Under the pieces are notes generated by a model. It did no database searches. It was not told the origin of the DNA and was given only the letters and a program-made list of their open reading frames with translations. Positions 54,437 through 62,797 of a stretch of 64,000 nt of DNA are shown here, piece after piece. The stretch lies in contig NZ_JAEG01000002.1 of assembly GCF_000518785.1 (NCBI RefSeq), forward strand, positions 521,620 through 585,619, given 5' to 3'. Position 1 is the stretch's first letter, and each line of letters opens with the position of its first letter. The translations under genes were made by a program, and so were the position numbers. This stretch comes from Paenirhizobium selenitireducens ATCC BAA-1503 (GTDB lineage: Bacteria > Pseudomonadota > Alphaproteobacteria > Rhizobiales > Rhizobiaceae).

Positions 54437-54874
54437 TCAAGAAATCTCCGGGAACCGGTAGATCCCGGCAATCCTTTTGCGCCAGGCCGGCACCAGCGCC
54501 GAACGGATCACCGCCGCCTGTTCATAGGCATGGATGAAAGCGTCAGCGCTAACCAGAATTCCCGCATGCTTGGCGGCAAATTGCGGCCGAAACCGGAAAA
54601 CCAGAAGATCGCCCGGCCGCGCCGCGGCAAAGCCCGGCACCACCGCACAATGCCGCCCCGCCGCCTCCAGCAGCCGCTCCTGCCCGCCGCGCTCCGCCCA
54701 GTCCGCCGCATAGGGTGCAACCAGCTCCGGCTCCGCCCCATAGATCTCCCGCCAGATCCCCCGCACCAGCCCCAGGCAATCGCAGCCGACACCCCTCGTC
54801 GATCCCTGATGCCGATAGGGTGTGCCGATCCACTGCCCGGCGATCTTCACCACGCGGCTTCCGATGTCGGCCAT
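54437..54874 (-). CDS. GTA NlpC/P60 peptidase (RcGTA g14-like)
   Basis: A 145-residue cell-wall peptidase of the phage NlpC/P60 type. VVKIAGQWIGTPYRHQGSTR leads to the catalytic Cys in GVGCDCLGLVRGIWRE, and the catalytic His is in AKHAGILVS. In GTA particles it sits at the tail tip and helps the particle cross the recipient's peptidoglycan. Length and position before the megatron gene match the family. Confidence 0.92.
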   Translation of the reverse strand: MADIGSRVVKIAGQWIGTPYRHQGSTRGVGCDCLGLVRGIWREIYGAEPELVAPYAADWAERGGQERLLEAAGRHCAVVPGFAAARPGDLLVFRFRPQFAAKHAGILVSADAFIHAYEQAAVIRSALVPAWRKRIAGIYRFPEIS

Positions 54875-54950
54875 GGCTCTTGCTCCTGGGTATAGCGTGA
54901 GATCACTCGAGACTGCAGTAGTGGCATCAACCTGGTGGCAGCAAGCGCCG

Positions 54951-55140
54951 GCGGCACGTCTTCTCCCTTGGTGGGAGAAGAAGCGAAATCGAGGGCTTAG
55001 CCGAAGGCTAAACCTCAGATTTCGCAGATGAGGGGGTGAATGACCGACATGAGGTAGAAAGCCCCCTCACCTGCAATTTCTAGCACTTGGCTTGCGCCAA
55101 GACGCTGAAATTGCTTCCTCTCCCACAAGGGGAGAGGAGC
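54951..55140. repeat. composite palindromic repeat between GTA g13 and g14 homologues
   Basis: CTTCTCCCTTGGTGGGAGAAG is followed by GAAATCGAGGGCTTAGCCGA and its inverted partner, GATGAGGGGGTGAATG, then a second half with CAATTTCTAGCACTTGGC and CCTCTCCCACAAGGGGAGAGG. The same composite is seen at about 17430-17600, and a fragment lies near 61445-61490. Confidence 0.7.
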
Positions 55141-55155
55141 CCGTCCCCATCACCC

Positions 55156-56049
55156 TCACTCGAACAGCGCCGCCCCGTCATGCGTGCTCTCACCCTTCAC
55201 ATAGGAATAGGCAAAATCGCTGCCCGGCATATGCGGGAACCCGCGAAAGTTGAGGCCATTGGCAAACCGGTCGCGACAGGTCGAAAACCCCTTGTCACAG
55301 CCGACCGTCACCGTCACCGCATCGCCGACCGCCGCCGCGCGCTCCAGCGGCAACCACAGCGTCAGCCGCGTGCCGCCGGATACCGCGACATTGCCGTCGA
55401 TCTCGACGGTCAGCCCTTCGTTCACACCCGCGTCGAACCGCAGCGTGCCGAGCCGGAAATACCCGTCGGCAAACCCGCCCAGCCCCGACACCACGATCCG
55501 GTCCCGCCCCTCGACCGCCGTCACCAGGGCACTCGCCCGCCGCCCCGCGGCCGACAGATCCACCCGGCAGCGCCCATCGCCCAGGCTCGCATCGCAGCGC
55601 CGGCCATAGATCCGGCCCTGCTCCTGCGACAGACGGTGCGCAAAACTCCTGAGTTCCGCGGCAAAGGCCCCGCCCGCCCGCGACACCTCGCCGATCTCCT
55701 GCACCTTCAAAAGCAGATGCTGCTCCTGCGGCTCTTGCCAGTTGACGGTAAACACCTCGACCCGCGCACCGTCATAGCGCCCGGCCGCCAGGTCCTCCTC
55801 GCGGATGACCGCGCTGGAAAAGCCGCCGGTCACCTCGGCACCCGGCGCCGCCAGGCCGTTCACCGCCCGCGCCTCGGTCCCGGCAAAGCCGCTCGCGGCG
55901 AGAAACTGCGTTCCGGCAAAGGTGAGGTTGCGGTCATGCTCGGTAAAGCCAAGCACCAGACCGTCGCGCCGCGTCACCCGCCAGCAGCGGCAAAGCGTCG
56001 TGGCATCGCCGACAAGATGGGCGGCCAGTGCGGAGGGAAGAACTCTCAC
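55156..56049 (-). CDS. GTA tail hub protein, DUF2163 (RcGTA g13-like)
   Basis: A 297-residue structural protein of the tail hub. MRVLPSALAAHLVGDATTLC, WRVTRRDGLVLGFTEHDRNL and GRRCDASLGDGRCRVDL are typical of the DUF2163/BR0599 phage family; the Cys-rich end VTVGCDKGFSTCRDRFANG may bind a metal or cluster as in related hubs. The start is a GTG that overlaps the stop of the distal tail gene (GTGA). Confidence 0.92.
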   Translation of the reverse strand: MRVLPSALAAHLVGDATTLCRCWRVTRRDGLVLGFTEHDRNLTFAGTQFLAASGFAGTEARAVNGLAAPGAEVTGGFSSAVIREEDLAAGRYDGARVEVFTVNWQEPQEQHLLLKVQEIGEVSRAGGAFAAELRSFAHRLSQEQGRIYGRRCDASLGDGRCRVDLSAAGRRASALVTAVEGRDRIVVSGLGGFADGYFRLGTLRFDAGVNEGLTVEIDGNVAVSGGTRLTLWLPLERAAAVGDAVTVTVGCDKGFSTCRDRFANGLNFRGFPHMPGSDFAYSYVKGESTHDGAALFE

Positions 56050-56687
56050 GGCAGGATCTCCACCAGCGGAATGGCCGGAATGCGCCCGGCCCTAAACGCC
56101 TCGAGATTGACGTCGATGCGGTTGGTGTCGAAGCGCACCGGCACGTCGAACTCGAACCCGGCCTGCACCAGCACGCCAGGAGACGGAATATATTCCTCGG
56201 CGATCGTCACCACACCCGTCGTCGCATCGCAGACAAAACCAGCCGCCGGCAGTTCCACCCCGCCCACCGCGACCCGCGCGGTGCCCACCACCGGCTTCAG
56301 GATATCCCGCCGCCATTCGCCCCCGGCATCGCCATAGGTCTTGACCAGTTGGAACGTCGCCGTCGCCCCGCCGCCCGTGCCGATCGCCTGATCGAAGGGC
56401 GACACTGTCTCGCCCGGCCCGCAGGATTTTGCGTCGAGCGGATCGCGAAAGCGAAAACCGCAAAGCTGCCCGCCGCGCGCCTCGAAGAAGGCGACGACCG
56501 CATAGAGATCGTCCACGGCCCTCAATCCCGAGCCCGCGTCATAGACCCGCCGCGAATTGCGCCAGCGCGCATTGCGCGCCTCGCGCCCGTTGGTCAGGTC
56601 GACGATGTCGGTCAGCCGCTTCGGCCCGCCGCTGGTCGACAGCGACAGGCGCAGCGGAAAGCGCACCTCGTGGAAACCATTGCTCAT
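56046..56687 (-). CDS. GTA distal tail protein, DUF2460 (RcGTA g12-like)
   Basis: A 213-residue tail protein. MSNGFHEVRFPLRLSLSTSG and TNGREARNARWRNSRRVYDA, with VVAFFEARGGQLCGFRFRDP, are the DUF2460 hallmarks. It links the tail tube to the hub. It overlaps the hub gene by 4 bp. A 259-bp gap separates it from the tape measure gene, unlike the compact packing of its downstream neighbour. Confidence 0.92.
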   Translation of the reverse strand: MSNGFHEVRFPLRLSLSTSGGPKRLTDIVDLTNGREARNARWRNSRRVYDAGSGLRAVDDLYAVVAFFEARGGQLCGFRFRDPLDAKSCGPGETVSPFDQAIGTGGGATATFQLVKTYGDAGGEWRRDILKPVVGTARVAVGGVELPAAGFVCDATTGVVTIAEEYIPSPGVLVQAGFEFDVPVRFDTNRIDVNLEAFRAGRIPAIPLVEILP

Positions 56688-56946
56688 GATTGAGTGTCCC
56701 TTTCGACAGTCTGGATATCCGGCCCACGACGAGGTCGAGGTCCCCGAGGCCCCGCAGCCATCTTCGGGATAGCCGGCCGCGCCCGATCACGCGCGCCGAC
56801 AGCAAGCATCTGCCCGAAGCCCTTTCGATCGACGACCGACGGAGACGCAGCGGACCAGCACGCCGGGAACCGCAAGCGAACAGTCGTTCGTCGGAGCTTG
56901 GGAGCGGGCGCGCAATGCCCCCTAGACTGGGGCCTTGCCTGTGCAG

Positions 56947-57540
56947 TCAGAGATGCCGCCGCCCGCGCCCGACGCCGCGCGCCAGCAGGGCGGTGATCTG
57001 GCCCTCGCTGCGGGCAAAGCTCGCTGCGTCGCTCGCCGTCACATGGAAATTGATCTGCGTCGTTGCGCCGCTGCCGCCGGCGGCCACCCCGAGCGAACCG
57101 TCCGAACCACGCTTCAGGGGCAGGATCGCCTCAGCCCCGGCCTCGCCCATCAGCCCCAGATCGCCGCCGAGCGGAAAATAGGTCGGCGCCGATACCACGC
57201 CCCCCGCGGCAAACGGCGTCACGCGCCCCGGCACGCCACCTGTCGCAAAGGGCATGATCGCCCCGAAACCGGCCGTCAGACCGGAAATCAGACCGCTCAG
57301 CGCATTGCCCACCAACCCTTCCAGCGGCTTAAGCCCGGCCGAAAGCGCAATGTCGGCGAGCCGTGTGCCCACCGATTTCAGCGTATCCTCCAGCCCCCTG
57401 CCACCCACCGTCGCCCCCTTCAACGCTGAAGTCAGCGCGGCCCCAAAACTCCGCGACCGCCCCTCCAGCTCGTCCAGAACTTTCAGCGCCTCGCTCGCAT
57501 CGAGGTCGAGGGACAGCGCAATCATGTCGTCGTCGGCCAT
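56947..57540 (-). CDS. GTA tape measure protein (RcGTA g11-like)
   Basis: A 197-residue short tape measure. MADDDMIALSLDLDASEALK and a coiled N-terminus precede a Gly-rich hydrophobic middle (NALSGLISGLTAGFGAIMPF) and ATGGVPGRVTPFAAGGVVSA, GLMGEAGAEAILPL, which are common to phage tail tape proteins. The small size fits a short tail, as in RcGTA. AGGAAGGAATT precedes the ATG. The C-terminus is rich in Arg and Gly. Confidence 0.88.
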   Translation of the reverse strand: MADDDMIALSLDLDASEALKVLDELEGRSRSFGAALTSALKGATVGGRGLEDTLKSVGTRLADIALSAGLKPLEGLVGNALSGLISGLTAGFGAIMPFATGGVPGRVTPFAAGGVVSAPTYFPLGGDLGLMGEAGAEAILPLKRGSDGSLGVAAGGSGATTQINFHVTASDAASFARSEGQITALLARGVGRGRRHL

Positions 57541-57975
57541 GGAAAATTCCTTCCTGTCACCGTTGTGTTTCCTTTTGTCCCGCGCCGGGAAGAAGGTGGC
57601 GTGCAGCACCCGGTGAGGGGGCAAAGCCCTTTGCGAGCACCCCACGCCCGCTCCTCATCCTGAGGTGCCCCGCAGGGGCCTCGAAGGATCGAGGCCACCC
57701 CCGGCGCTGCTCCAGGTCCCTTCCCCCCCGTTCACGGGGGTGAGGAATGGCCGGCGCAGCCGACGAAACGATCCAGTGAATCGTTTCGAATGACGAACGC
57801 GGTGAGCCCAAGCGAAGGGCCGGCAAAGATGCCGGCAGGCGGATCAGGGGCAAATGCAAAGCTCGGACCCTTCGAGGGTCACTGCGCTCCCACCTATGGG
57901 TGAGGGAAGAAATCGTCGCCCGCCGCCCGATCTCCCCCCTTGAGGGGGAGATGTCACGCAGTGACAGAGGGGGGT
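57541..57975. repeat. repeat cluster between GTA g11 and g10.1 homologues
   Basis: Several units stand in a row: CGCCGGGAAGAAGGTGGCG near 57585; CTCATCCTGAGGTGCCCC with GGGGCCTCGAAGGATCG at 57654-57692; CGAAACGATCCAGTGAATCG at about 57768-57790 within a roughly 110-bp unit ending GCCGGCAGGCGGATCAGGGG; and CTCCCCCCTTGAGGGGGAG with TGTCACGCAGTGACA at 57928-57970. The last one overlaps the end of the g10.1-type gene. Confidence 0.75.
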
Positions 57976-58199
57976 GAACCACCGCCCTCCCCGTCCGGAA
58001 AAGCCCGCATCAACCCCTCCAGCCCCGCGCGCGAAAACCGCACCGGCCGCGGCGCGAATGCCCCGGCCATGGCGGCGAATTCGACGAGGCTCAAACCCCA
58101 GAACACATGCGGAGGAAGCCGCAGACGGCAGAGCCCGGCATCGAGCACCGCCTCCCAGGGGAAGGCCCGCGCCGCCGCCTCGCCGCCTGCGGCCCTCAA
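57954..58199 (-). CDS. GTA g10.1-like tail assembly protein (Rcc01693 type)
   Basis: An 81-residue protein. LCRLRLPPHVFWGLSLVEFA and FSRAGLEGLMRAFPDG match the small Rcc01693/TIGR02216 phage family found between chaperone and tape measure. The TTG start overlaps the stop of the chaperone gene (TTGA). The last residues (PPSVTA) and the stop codon lie in a palindromic repeat, so the native C-terminus may have been replaced. Confidence 0.75.
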   Translation of the reverse strand: MRAAGGEAAARAFPWEAVLDAGLCRLRLPPHVFWGLSLVEFAAMAGAFAPRPVRFSRAGLEGLMRAFPDGEGGGSPPSVTA

Positions 58200-58579
58200 G
58201 GGTCCGCCGTAGCAGCCCCCGCATCAGGCTTCCCGTCCGGCGCAAAGGTCACGACCAGCAGGTCGCGCACCACCGCCGCCGCCCCGGCGATCCCGCCCTC
58301 GACCGTCATCTCCGCCAGGTCCTCGTCGCGCAGCCGGTTGCCACCGCCGCGCAGGCCCGCCCCGAGGATGCGCATCAGATCGGCCGCCTTCAGCCGGCCC
58401 GCGGCAAAGCGCTGGCCGAGCTCGGCCAGGCTCTCCGCCCCGAAGGCCGTCTCCAGCTCTGCCAGCGCGCCGAGCGTCAGGCAGAGGATCCGGCGTTCCC
58501 CGCCGATCACCGCCTCCACCTCGCCGCGCCGCCGGTTGGCTCGCCCCGGCGCGCCGAAGTCCTCGCCCCCGCCGCGCAT
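58196..58579 (-). CDS. GTA tail assembly chaperone (RcGTA g10-like)
   Basis: A 127-residue protein of the GTA TAC-1 family. NRRRGEVEAVIGGERRILCL, LTLGALAELETAFGAESLAE and DLMRILGAGLRGGGN are characteristic. It is expected to guide tail tube assembly around the tape measure. The ATG shares bases with the stop of the tail tube gene (58579), indicating coupling. Confidence 0.88.
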   Translation of the reverse strand: MRGGGEDFGAPGRANRRRGEVEAVIGGERRILCLTLGALAELETAFGAESLAELGQRFAAGRLKAADLMRILGAGLRGGGNRLRDEDLAEMTVEGGIAGAAAVVRDLLVVTFAPDGKPDAGAATADP

Positions 58580-58986
58580 CAGAGCGCCGCGAAGGAAAGC
58601 GCGCCGGCCGATTCCAGCGCGATCTCGAAGGTCAGCTCGCCGTCATGCGAACCGGCATATTCGAGCGCGGTCACCTGGAACGGCCCGCTCACCGTGCCGA
58701 AATCCGGGATCACCACCTGCCAGGCGAGAATGTCACCGGCAAAGAAGGCGCTGCGCACGCGCGCATCCGAGGCCTGGTCCTTGAACAGGCCGGCGCCCGA
58801 CAGCGCCGCCCGCTGCACGCCCGCCCCGCCCAACAGCTCGCGCCAGCGCCCGACGCTCTCGGCATCGGTCACGTCGACGGTCTGCGCGTTGAAGGAAAGC
58901 CGCTTGGACCGCAGCCCCGCCACCGTCCCGAAACCCGCCCCGTCCTGGACCTTCAAAAGCAGGTCCTTGCCCTTCTGTGCCACCAT
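58579..58986 (-). CDS. GTA tail tube protein (RcGTA g9-like)
   Basis: A 135-residue major tail protein of the TP901-1 type: MVAQKGKDLLLKVQDGAGFG, RSKRLSFNAQTVDVTDAES, FQVTALEYAGSHDGELTFEI. It forms the tail tube. The start MVAQKG has GAGGATTTCGAC upstream; the frame stays open into the repeat region to 59193 without support. Confidence 0.92.
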   Translation of the reverse strand: MVAQKGKDLLLKVQDGAGFGTVAGLRSKRLSFNAQTVDVTDAESVGRWRELLGGAGVQRAALSGAGLFKDQASDARVRSAFFAGDILAWQVVIPDFGTVSGPFQVTALEYAGSHDGELTFEIALESAGALSFAAL

Positions 58987-59338
58987 GTCGAAATCCTCTT
59001 TTTCTAAACGAGATTGTTCCGTGATTTGCCGACCGAGGCCGGCGGGATCGCCCTTCTCCCAGCTTACGGGGTGAGGAATGGTCGGCGATGTCGTCGAAAC
59101 GACCCGGTGAATCGTGTCGTATGACGAACACCCTGAGCCCAGGCAAAGGGCCGGCAGAGGGCGCGGCCACGCGGGGGCCGCTTGGTCCTTCACCCCGCTC
59201 GCGGGGGTGAGGAATGGTCGGCGAAGCCGACGAAACGATCCAGTGAATCGTTTCGAATGACGAACGCCCTGAGCCTAAAGCGAAGGTCTGGCAGAGGTGC
59301 CGGCAGGCGGATGAGGAGCAACGCCGGAGCCAAACGCC
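58987..59338. repeat. two copies of the CGAAACGAT hairpin repeat between GTA g8 and g9 homologues
   Basis: A degenerate copy lies at about 59077-59165 and a clean one at about 59205-59320. The core is CGAAACGAT-CCAGTG-ATCGTTTCG, preceded by GGTGAGGAATGGTCGGCG and followed by GAATGACGAACGCCCTGAGC and a GCCGGCAGGCGGATGAGG end. No gene seen. Confidence 0.75.
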
Positions 59339-59737
59339 TCACTCCACCACCGCGCGAAAGACCAACTCGGCGACGAAGAACCCCGTCTTCGCCTCGCGGC
59401 GGCTGACCGTCCGGCGGTGGCGAAGGCTCACCAGCGCGTGGCCCGCGGGCGCCAGCGCCGCGTCCTCCAGCAGGCTGCGCACGGTTTCAGCGATCACCTC
59501 CGCCTCGCGTCGCCCCTCGGCCGACCAGGCCTCCAGCGTCAGTAGAATCTCGACTCCCGCCTCGCTCGCCGTCGAATAGTCGCGGGACTCGACCGCAGAA
59601 AGCACCAGCGCCGGCAGGTCGAGTCCGTTCGCCCGGCGGTCGCGCATCCCACCCGCGCCGATCACGTCGGCAAGCCCGACATCGCCGGCCAACCGCGCCT
59701 GGATGGCGGCCAGAAATTCGTTCACGGCGCTGCTCAT
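59339..59737 (-). CDS. GTA tail terminator protein, DUF3168 (RcGTA g8-like)
   Basis: A 132-residue protein. MSSAVNEFLAAIQARLAGDV, LPALVLSAVESRDYSTAS, VEILLTLEAWSAEGRREAEV and LRHRRTVSRREAKTGFFVAE match DUF3168. It caps the tail tube and joins it to the head. It overlaps the next small gene by 4 bp. Confidence 0.9.
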   Translation of the reverse strand: MSSAVNEFLAAIQARLAGDVGLADVIGAGGMRDRRANGLDLPALVLSAVESRDYSTASEAGVEILLTLEAWSAEGRREAEVIAETVRSLLEDAALAPAGHALVSLRHRRTVSRREAKTGFFVAELVFRAVVE

Positions 59738-59991
59738 GGCCCGCCCTCGCTCTTTTTGATGCCGCGACGGGCCTCGCCGACAGACGCGCCTTTGCCCCGC
59801 CCGACGGACCTGCCGTCGTCCGAGGACGCCAGCCCACCGCCCGCCACGGGTGCATCCGGCGTCTGCCCGGCCCTCCGCTGCTCGGCTTGCCGCGCAACCT
59901 GCCGGGCCAGCCCATCGGTCAGCGTGCGGCGCAGCGCCAGCCCCAGATCCTCGCCGGTCCGCGTCAGCGATGCGCGGATCCCCGCCCTCAT
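59734..59991 (-). CDS. small GTA-cluster protein of unknown function
   Basis: An 85-residue basic protein: MRAGIRASLTRTGEDLGLAL, a helical Arg/Gln-rich middle, and a Gly/Ser/Lys-rich end. It overlaps the stopper gene (ATGA) and the tail terminator gene by 4 bp each, so it is part of the operon. HK97-gp10-type proteins sit at this place in related phages, but the similarity is weak. Confidence 0.55.
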   Translation of the reverse strand: MRAGIRASLTRTGEDLGLALRRTLTDGLARQVARQAEQRRAGQTPDAPVAGGGLASSDDGRSVGRGKGASVGEARRGIKKSEGGP

Positions 59992-60323
59992 CGCCCCTCC
60001 TCCCGGCACCGGCAGACGAGATAGCGCCCGGTTTCGTCGGGATCGCGCACGCTCTCGATGGCGAAGCGCCGCGTGCCTTTCACCAGCCGCATGCCCGCCG
60101 CCACATCGGCGCAGAAACGCAGCCAAACATGATGCGAGACGATCACCCGCCCCGCACCCGCCACCTCCTCGACATCGGCCGCCAGCGGCTCGATCCGCGC
60201 CCAGAGATCGGCGACGGTCTCGAAGCCGACGGTTGCGCCGCCCTGCCCGTCCGGGCTTTCCACCGGCCGCTCCAGCCTGAGCCGGGCGGTGAACACCCCC
60301 GGGTCGAAATCGACGAACCCCAT
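59988..60323 (-). CDS. GTA stopper / head closure protein (RcGTA g7-like)
   Basis: A 111-residue protein of the phage head-tail joining (SPP1 gp16-like) family. FTARLRLERPVESPDGQGGA, LWARIEPLAADVEEVAGAGR and SHHVWLRFCADVAAGMRL are typical. It closes the capsid channel after packaging. It follows the adaptor gene by 2 bp. Confidence 0.88.
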   Translation of the reverse strand: MGFVDFDPGVFTARLRLERPVESPDGQGGATVGFETVADLWARIEPLAADVEEVAGAGRVIVSHHVWLRFCADVAAGMRLVKGTRRFAIESVRDPDETGRYLVCRCREEGR

Positions 60324-60325
60324 GG

Positions 60326-60895
60326 TCAAAGCCCCCTTCGGCAGAAGGGCGCAATCAGCCGCTCGTAACCGGGCGGCACCGCCGCCGGCTGCGCCGCGAC
60401 CGGGATCGACCCGCGGAGCGAGAACATCGCCGCGACGTGCAACAGCATCGCCCGCTTCAGCGTGTCGGGCACATCCGCGCCGCTCGGCCCGAAGCCGGCG
60501 ACGAAATCGATCTCGATGCCGTTCAGCACCCGCCCCGGTGCCGGCGGATCGCGCAGCCACAGCCGCGCCGGCCGCGCCTCGCCGTCCAGCAGATGGTCGG
60601 CGAGCGACACGGCGGTCGGATGGCCCTCGCCGTCATAGACGGTGACGCCCGTCACCGCGCGCACCGGCCCGCGGCCTATGCGGATCACCCCGTCGGCCGG
60701 CCAGCCGTCGAGGCAGAGGCGAAAGGGGTGCGAGATCAGCACCAGCCCGGTCTCGCGCTCGACATGCTCGCGGGCCACCGTGATCAGCTGACTGATCAGT
60801 GCATCCTCGTCATTGCCATCCACGCGCAGATGCACCTTGGCCTCAGCCAGCGTCACCGCCTCGGCCGCCGGCGGCGCCGTCGGAAATAGGGTCAT
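60326..60895 (-). CDS. GTA head-tail adaptor (RcGTA g6-like)
   Basis: A 189-residue connector of the phage gp6/phiE125 gp8 type. EAVTLAEAKVHLRVDGNDED, LISQLITVAREHVERETGLV, IEIDFVAGFGPSGADVPDTL and LKRAMLLHVAAMF are the family pattern. It attaches to the portal ring. AGGAGAAGACC lies before the ATG. It is cut off from the capsid gene by a 612-bp repeat region. Confidence 0.9.
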   Translation of the reverse strand: MTLFPTAPPAAEAVTLAEAKVHLRVDGNDEDALISQLITVAREHVERETGLVLISHPFRLCLDGWPADGVIRIGRGPVRAVTGVTVYDGEGHPTAVSLADHLLDGEARPARLWLRDPPAPGRVLNGIEIDFVAGFGPSGADVPDTLKRAMLLHVAAMFSLRGSIPVAAQPAAVPPGYERLIAPFCRRGL

Positions 60896-61507
60896 GGTCT
60901 TCTCCTGGAGTTGAACTGGAAAACAGAGCGGCGGGGGCGATCTCCCCCCTTGAGGGGGAGATGTCGGCGCAGCCGACAGAGGGGGGCGGGAAAGAGGCCC
61001 ACATCCCTACCCGCTCGCCTACCCGCTCGGCCGCGGCACGTCGTGGAAACCCTCTTCTCCCCAGCGGGGAGAAGTGCCGAACGCAGTGAGGCGATGAGGG
61101 GGCCGAGTGCGCCGACATCACGTGGCTTCGCCCCCCTCATCCGGCGCTGCGCGCCACCTCTGCCGGCCCTTCGCTTTGGCTCAGGGCGTTCGTCATTCGA
61201 AACGATTCACTGGATCGTTTCGCCGGCTGCGCCGACCATTCCTCACCCCCGCTGGGGAGAAGAGGAGCCTCGGCCGCATCGACAACTGCCCCTCACCCTG
61301 ACCCTGACCCTGACCCTGACCCTGACCCTCTCCCCGCAGGCGGGGAGAGGGAATGGCCACGGCGGTGCCTCTTGGTCCCTTCTCCCCGTTTACGGGGAGA
61401 AGGTGCCGGCAGGCGGATGAGGGGCCATTGCACAGGGCAGACGGCCCGAAGGGCTCAAGTCGCAGATTTTCTTGGTGAGGGGGGACAAGGCCTCAAACCG
61501 CCCCCAC
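60896..61507. repeat. 612-bp repeat region between the capsid and adaptor genes
   Basis: No gene. In order there are: CTCCCCCCTTGAGGGGGAG with TGTCGGCGCAGCCGACA (60942-60981), CTTCTCCCC-AGC-GGGGAGAAG (61052-61072), an inverted copy of the CGAAACGAT hairpin repeat (about 61155-61250), an expanded CCCTGA tandem (61296-61325), CTCTCCCCGCAGGCGGGGAGAG, CTTCTCCCCGTTTACGGGGAGAAG (to 61402), and a fragment of the 54951-type element near 61445-61490. Confidence 0.8.
61296..61325. repeat. tandem hexanucleotide (CCCTGA)5
   Basis: Five exact copies of CCCTGA followed by CCCTC at the edge of a palindromic unit. The related units at 50105 and 63590 have a single CCCTGA or CCCTAA at this place, so the copy number has expanded here. 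Confidence 0.85.
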
Positions 61508-62794
61508 TCAGCTCGCCGCAAACTTCACCAGCTTGATCGCCTCGAAGTTCTGCACCCCGCCGCCGACGCGCTTGGTGGTGTAGAACAGCACATAGGGTTT
61601 TGCCGAATAGGGATCGCGCAGCACCCGGACCCCCACCCGGTCGACCACCAGATAGCCCGAGCGGAAGTCGCCAAACGCGATTGCGGTCGCGTCTGCCGCG
61701 ATCGCCGGCATGTCTTCCGCCTCCGCCACCGGAAAGCCGATCAGCGAGGCGGCCTCGCCCGGCCGGGCCGGCGGCTGCCAGAGATAGTTGCCGTCGGCAT
61801 CCTTGAACTTGCGGATCTCGCCTTGCGTCTTGCGGCTCATGACGAAGCTGGCATTCTGCCGGTGCCCGGCCTTCAGGGCGTAGACGAGGTCGACCAGCAC
61901 GTCGGACGGCCCGGACGCGGCAAAGCCGCCCGCGACGCCGGTCGAAAGCGTGCCGATCTTGCCCCATTCCCAGGCGCCGTCCGCCACCTGGTCATAGGCG
62001 AGAAAACCCTTCGGCTTGTTCACCCCGTCGCCGGAAACGAAGGCCGTGCCTTCCTGCTCGGCAAAGGCGATGTCCACTTCCGCGGCGATCCAGGCCTCGA
62101 TGTCGACGGCGGCGTCATCGAGCAGCGCCTGGCTTGCCGCCGGCATGGCATAGAGTTCCATGGTCGGGAAGGAGAGCTCGGCAAGCTGGGCGGTCGCCGT
62201 CTGCGGCCGCGCCGCGGCCTCCGCCACCCAGCCGGCGGTCATGCCGCCCGGCGAAAACGGCTTCTTCAGCACCGAACCCGAGACCTGCCGGACCGTCGAC
62301 AGCGCCCGGATCGGCGAGACGACGGAAAGCCTGCGGCCGATCTCGGTGTCGGTCTCCGGCGGCACGAGATAGCCGCCGTCGGCCGGCGCACCGGCGCTCA
62401 TCGCCTTCGCCTCCAGTTCGCGTAAGCCCGCCTCGTCGCCGCGGCGGATATAGGCCTCGAAGGCCGCCTTGTGCTCGGCCGCCTCCGGCCCGTCCGCCTC
62501 CCCGCCGCGGCCGAGCGGCGGGCGCATCTTCTTCAGCACCAGTTCGTCGAGCATGCGGCCCTGCTCGTCCATCGCCTTGTTGATCCGCTCCATCTTGTCG
62601 CGGGTCACCACGTCGGCGGAAAGCTTCTGCTCGATCTCGGCAAGCCTGCGGTCGTTGACGTCCTTGAACGCCTCGAAGGCGCCCATGAAGTCCTCGAACG
62701 CCGCTGTCACGCTGTCGGGCACGGCCTTCACCTCCGGTGCCGTCCGCTTGCGCGGGGCGCCGGCCGTCTGCTCATTCATCGCTGCATCGCTCAT
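61508..62794 (-). CDS. GTA major capsid protein (HK97 fold, RcGTA g5-like)
   Basis: A 428-residue HK97-type capsid. The N-terminal delta domain (about residues 1-120) is charged and coiled (DFMGAFEAFKDVNDRRLAEI). The shell domain includes GGYLVPPETDTEIGRRLSVV, MELYAMPAASQALLDDAAVD and FGDFRSGYLVVDRVGVRVLR, all standard. The prohead protease gene is 3 bp upstream. AGGAAAGGATGACAG precedes the ATG. Confidence 0.95.
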   Translation of the reverse strand: MSDAAMNEQTAGAPRKRTAPEVKAVPDSVTAAFEDFMGAFEAFKDVNDRRLAEIEQKLSADVVTRDKMERINKAMDEQGRMLDELVLKKMRPPLGRGGEADGPEAAEHKAAFEAYIRRGDEAGLRELEAKAMSAGAPADGGYLVPPETDTEIGRRLSVVSPIRALSTVRQVSGSVLKKPFSPGGMTAGWVAEAAARPQTATAQLAELSFPTMELYAMPAASQALLDDAAVDIEAWIAAEVDIAFAEQEGTAFVSGDGVNKPKGFLAYDQVADGAWEWGKIGTLSTGVAGGFAASGPSDVLVDLVYALKAGHRQNASFVMSRKTQGEIRKFKDADGNYLWQPPARPGEAASLIGFPVAEAEDMPAIAADATAIAFGDFRSGYLVVDRVGVRVLRDPYSAKPYVLFYTTKRVGGGVQNFEAIKLVKFAAS

Positions 62795-62797
62795 CTG

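Noticed and set aside
56690..57181. A plus-strand frame over the g11-g12 gap
   Set aside because: It runs antisense into the tape measure gene, shows Arg/Pro/Ser-rich composition and has no start signal.
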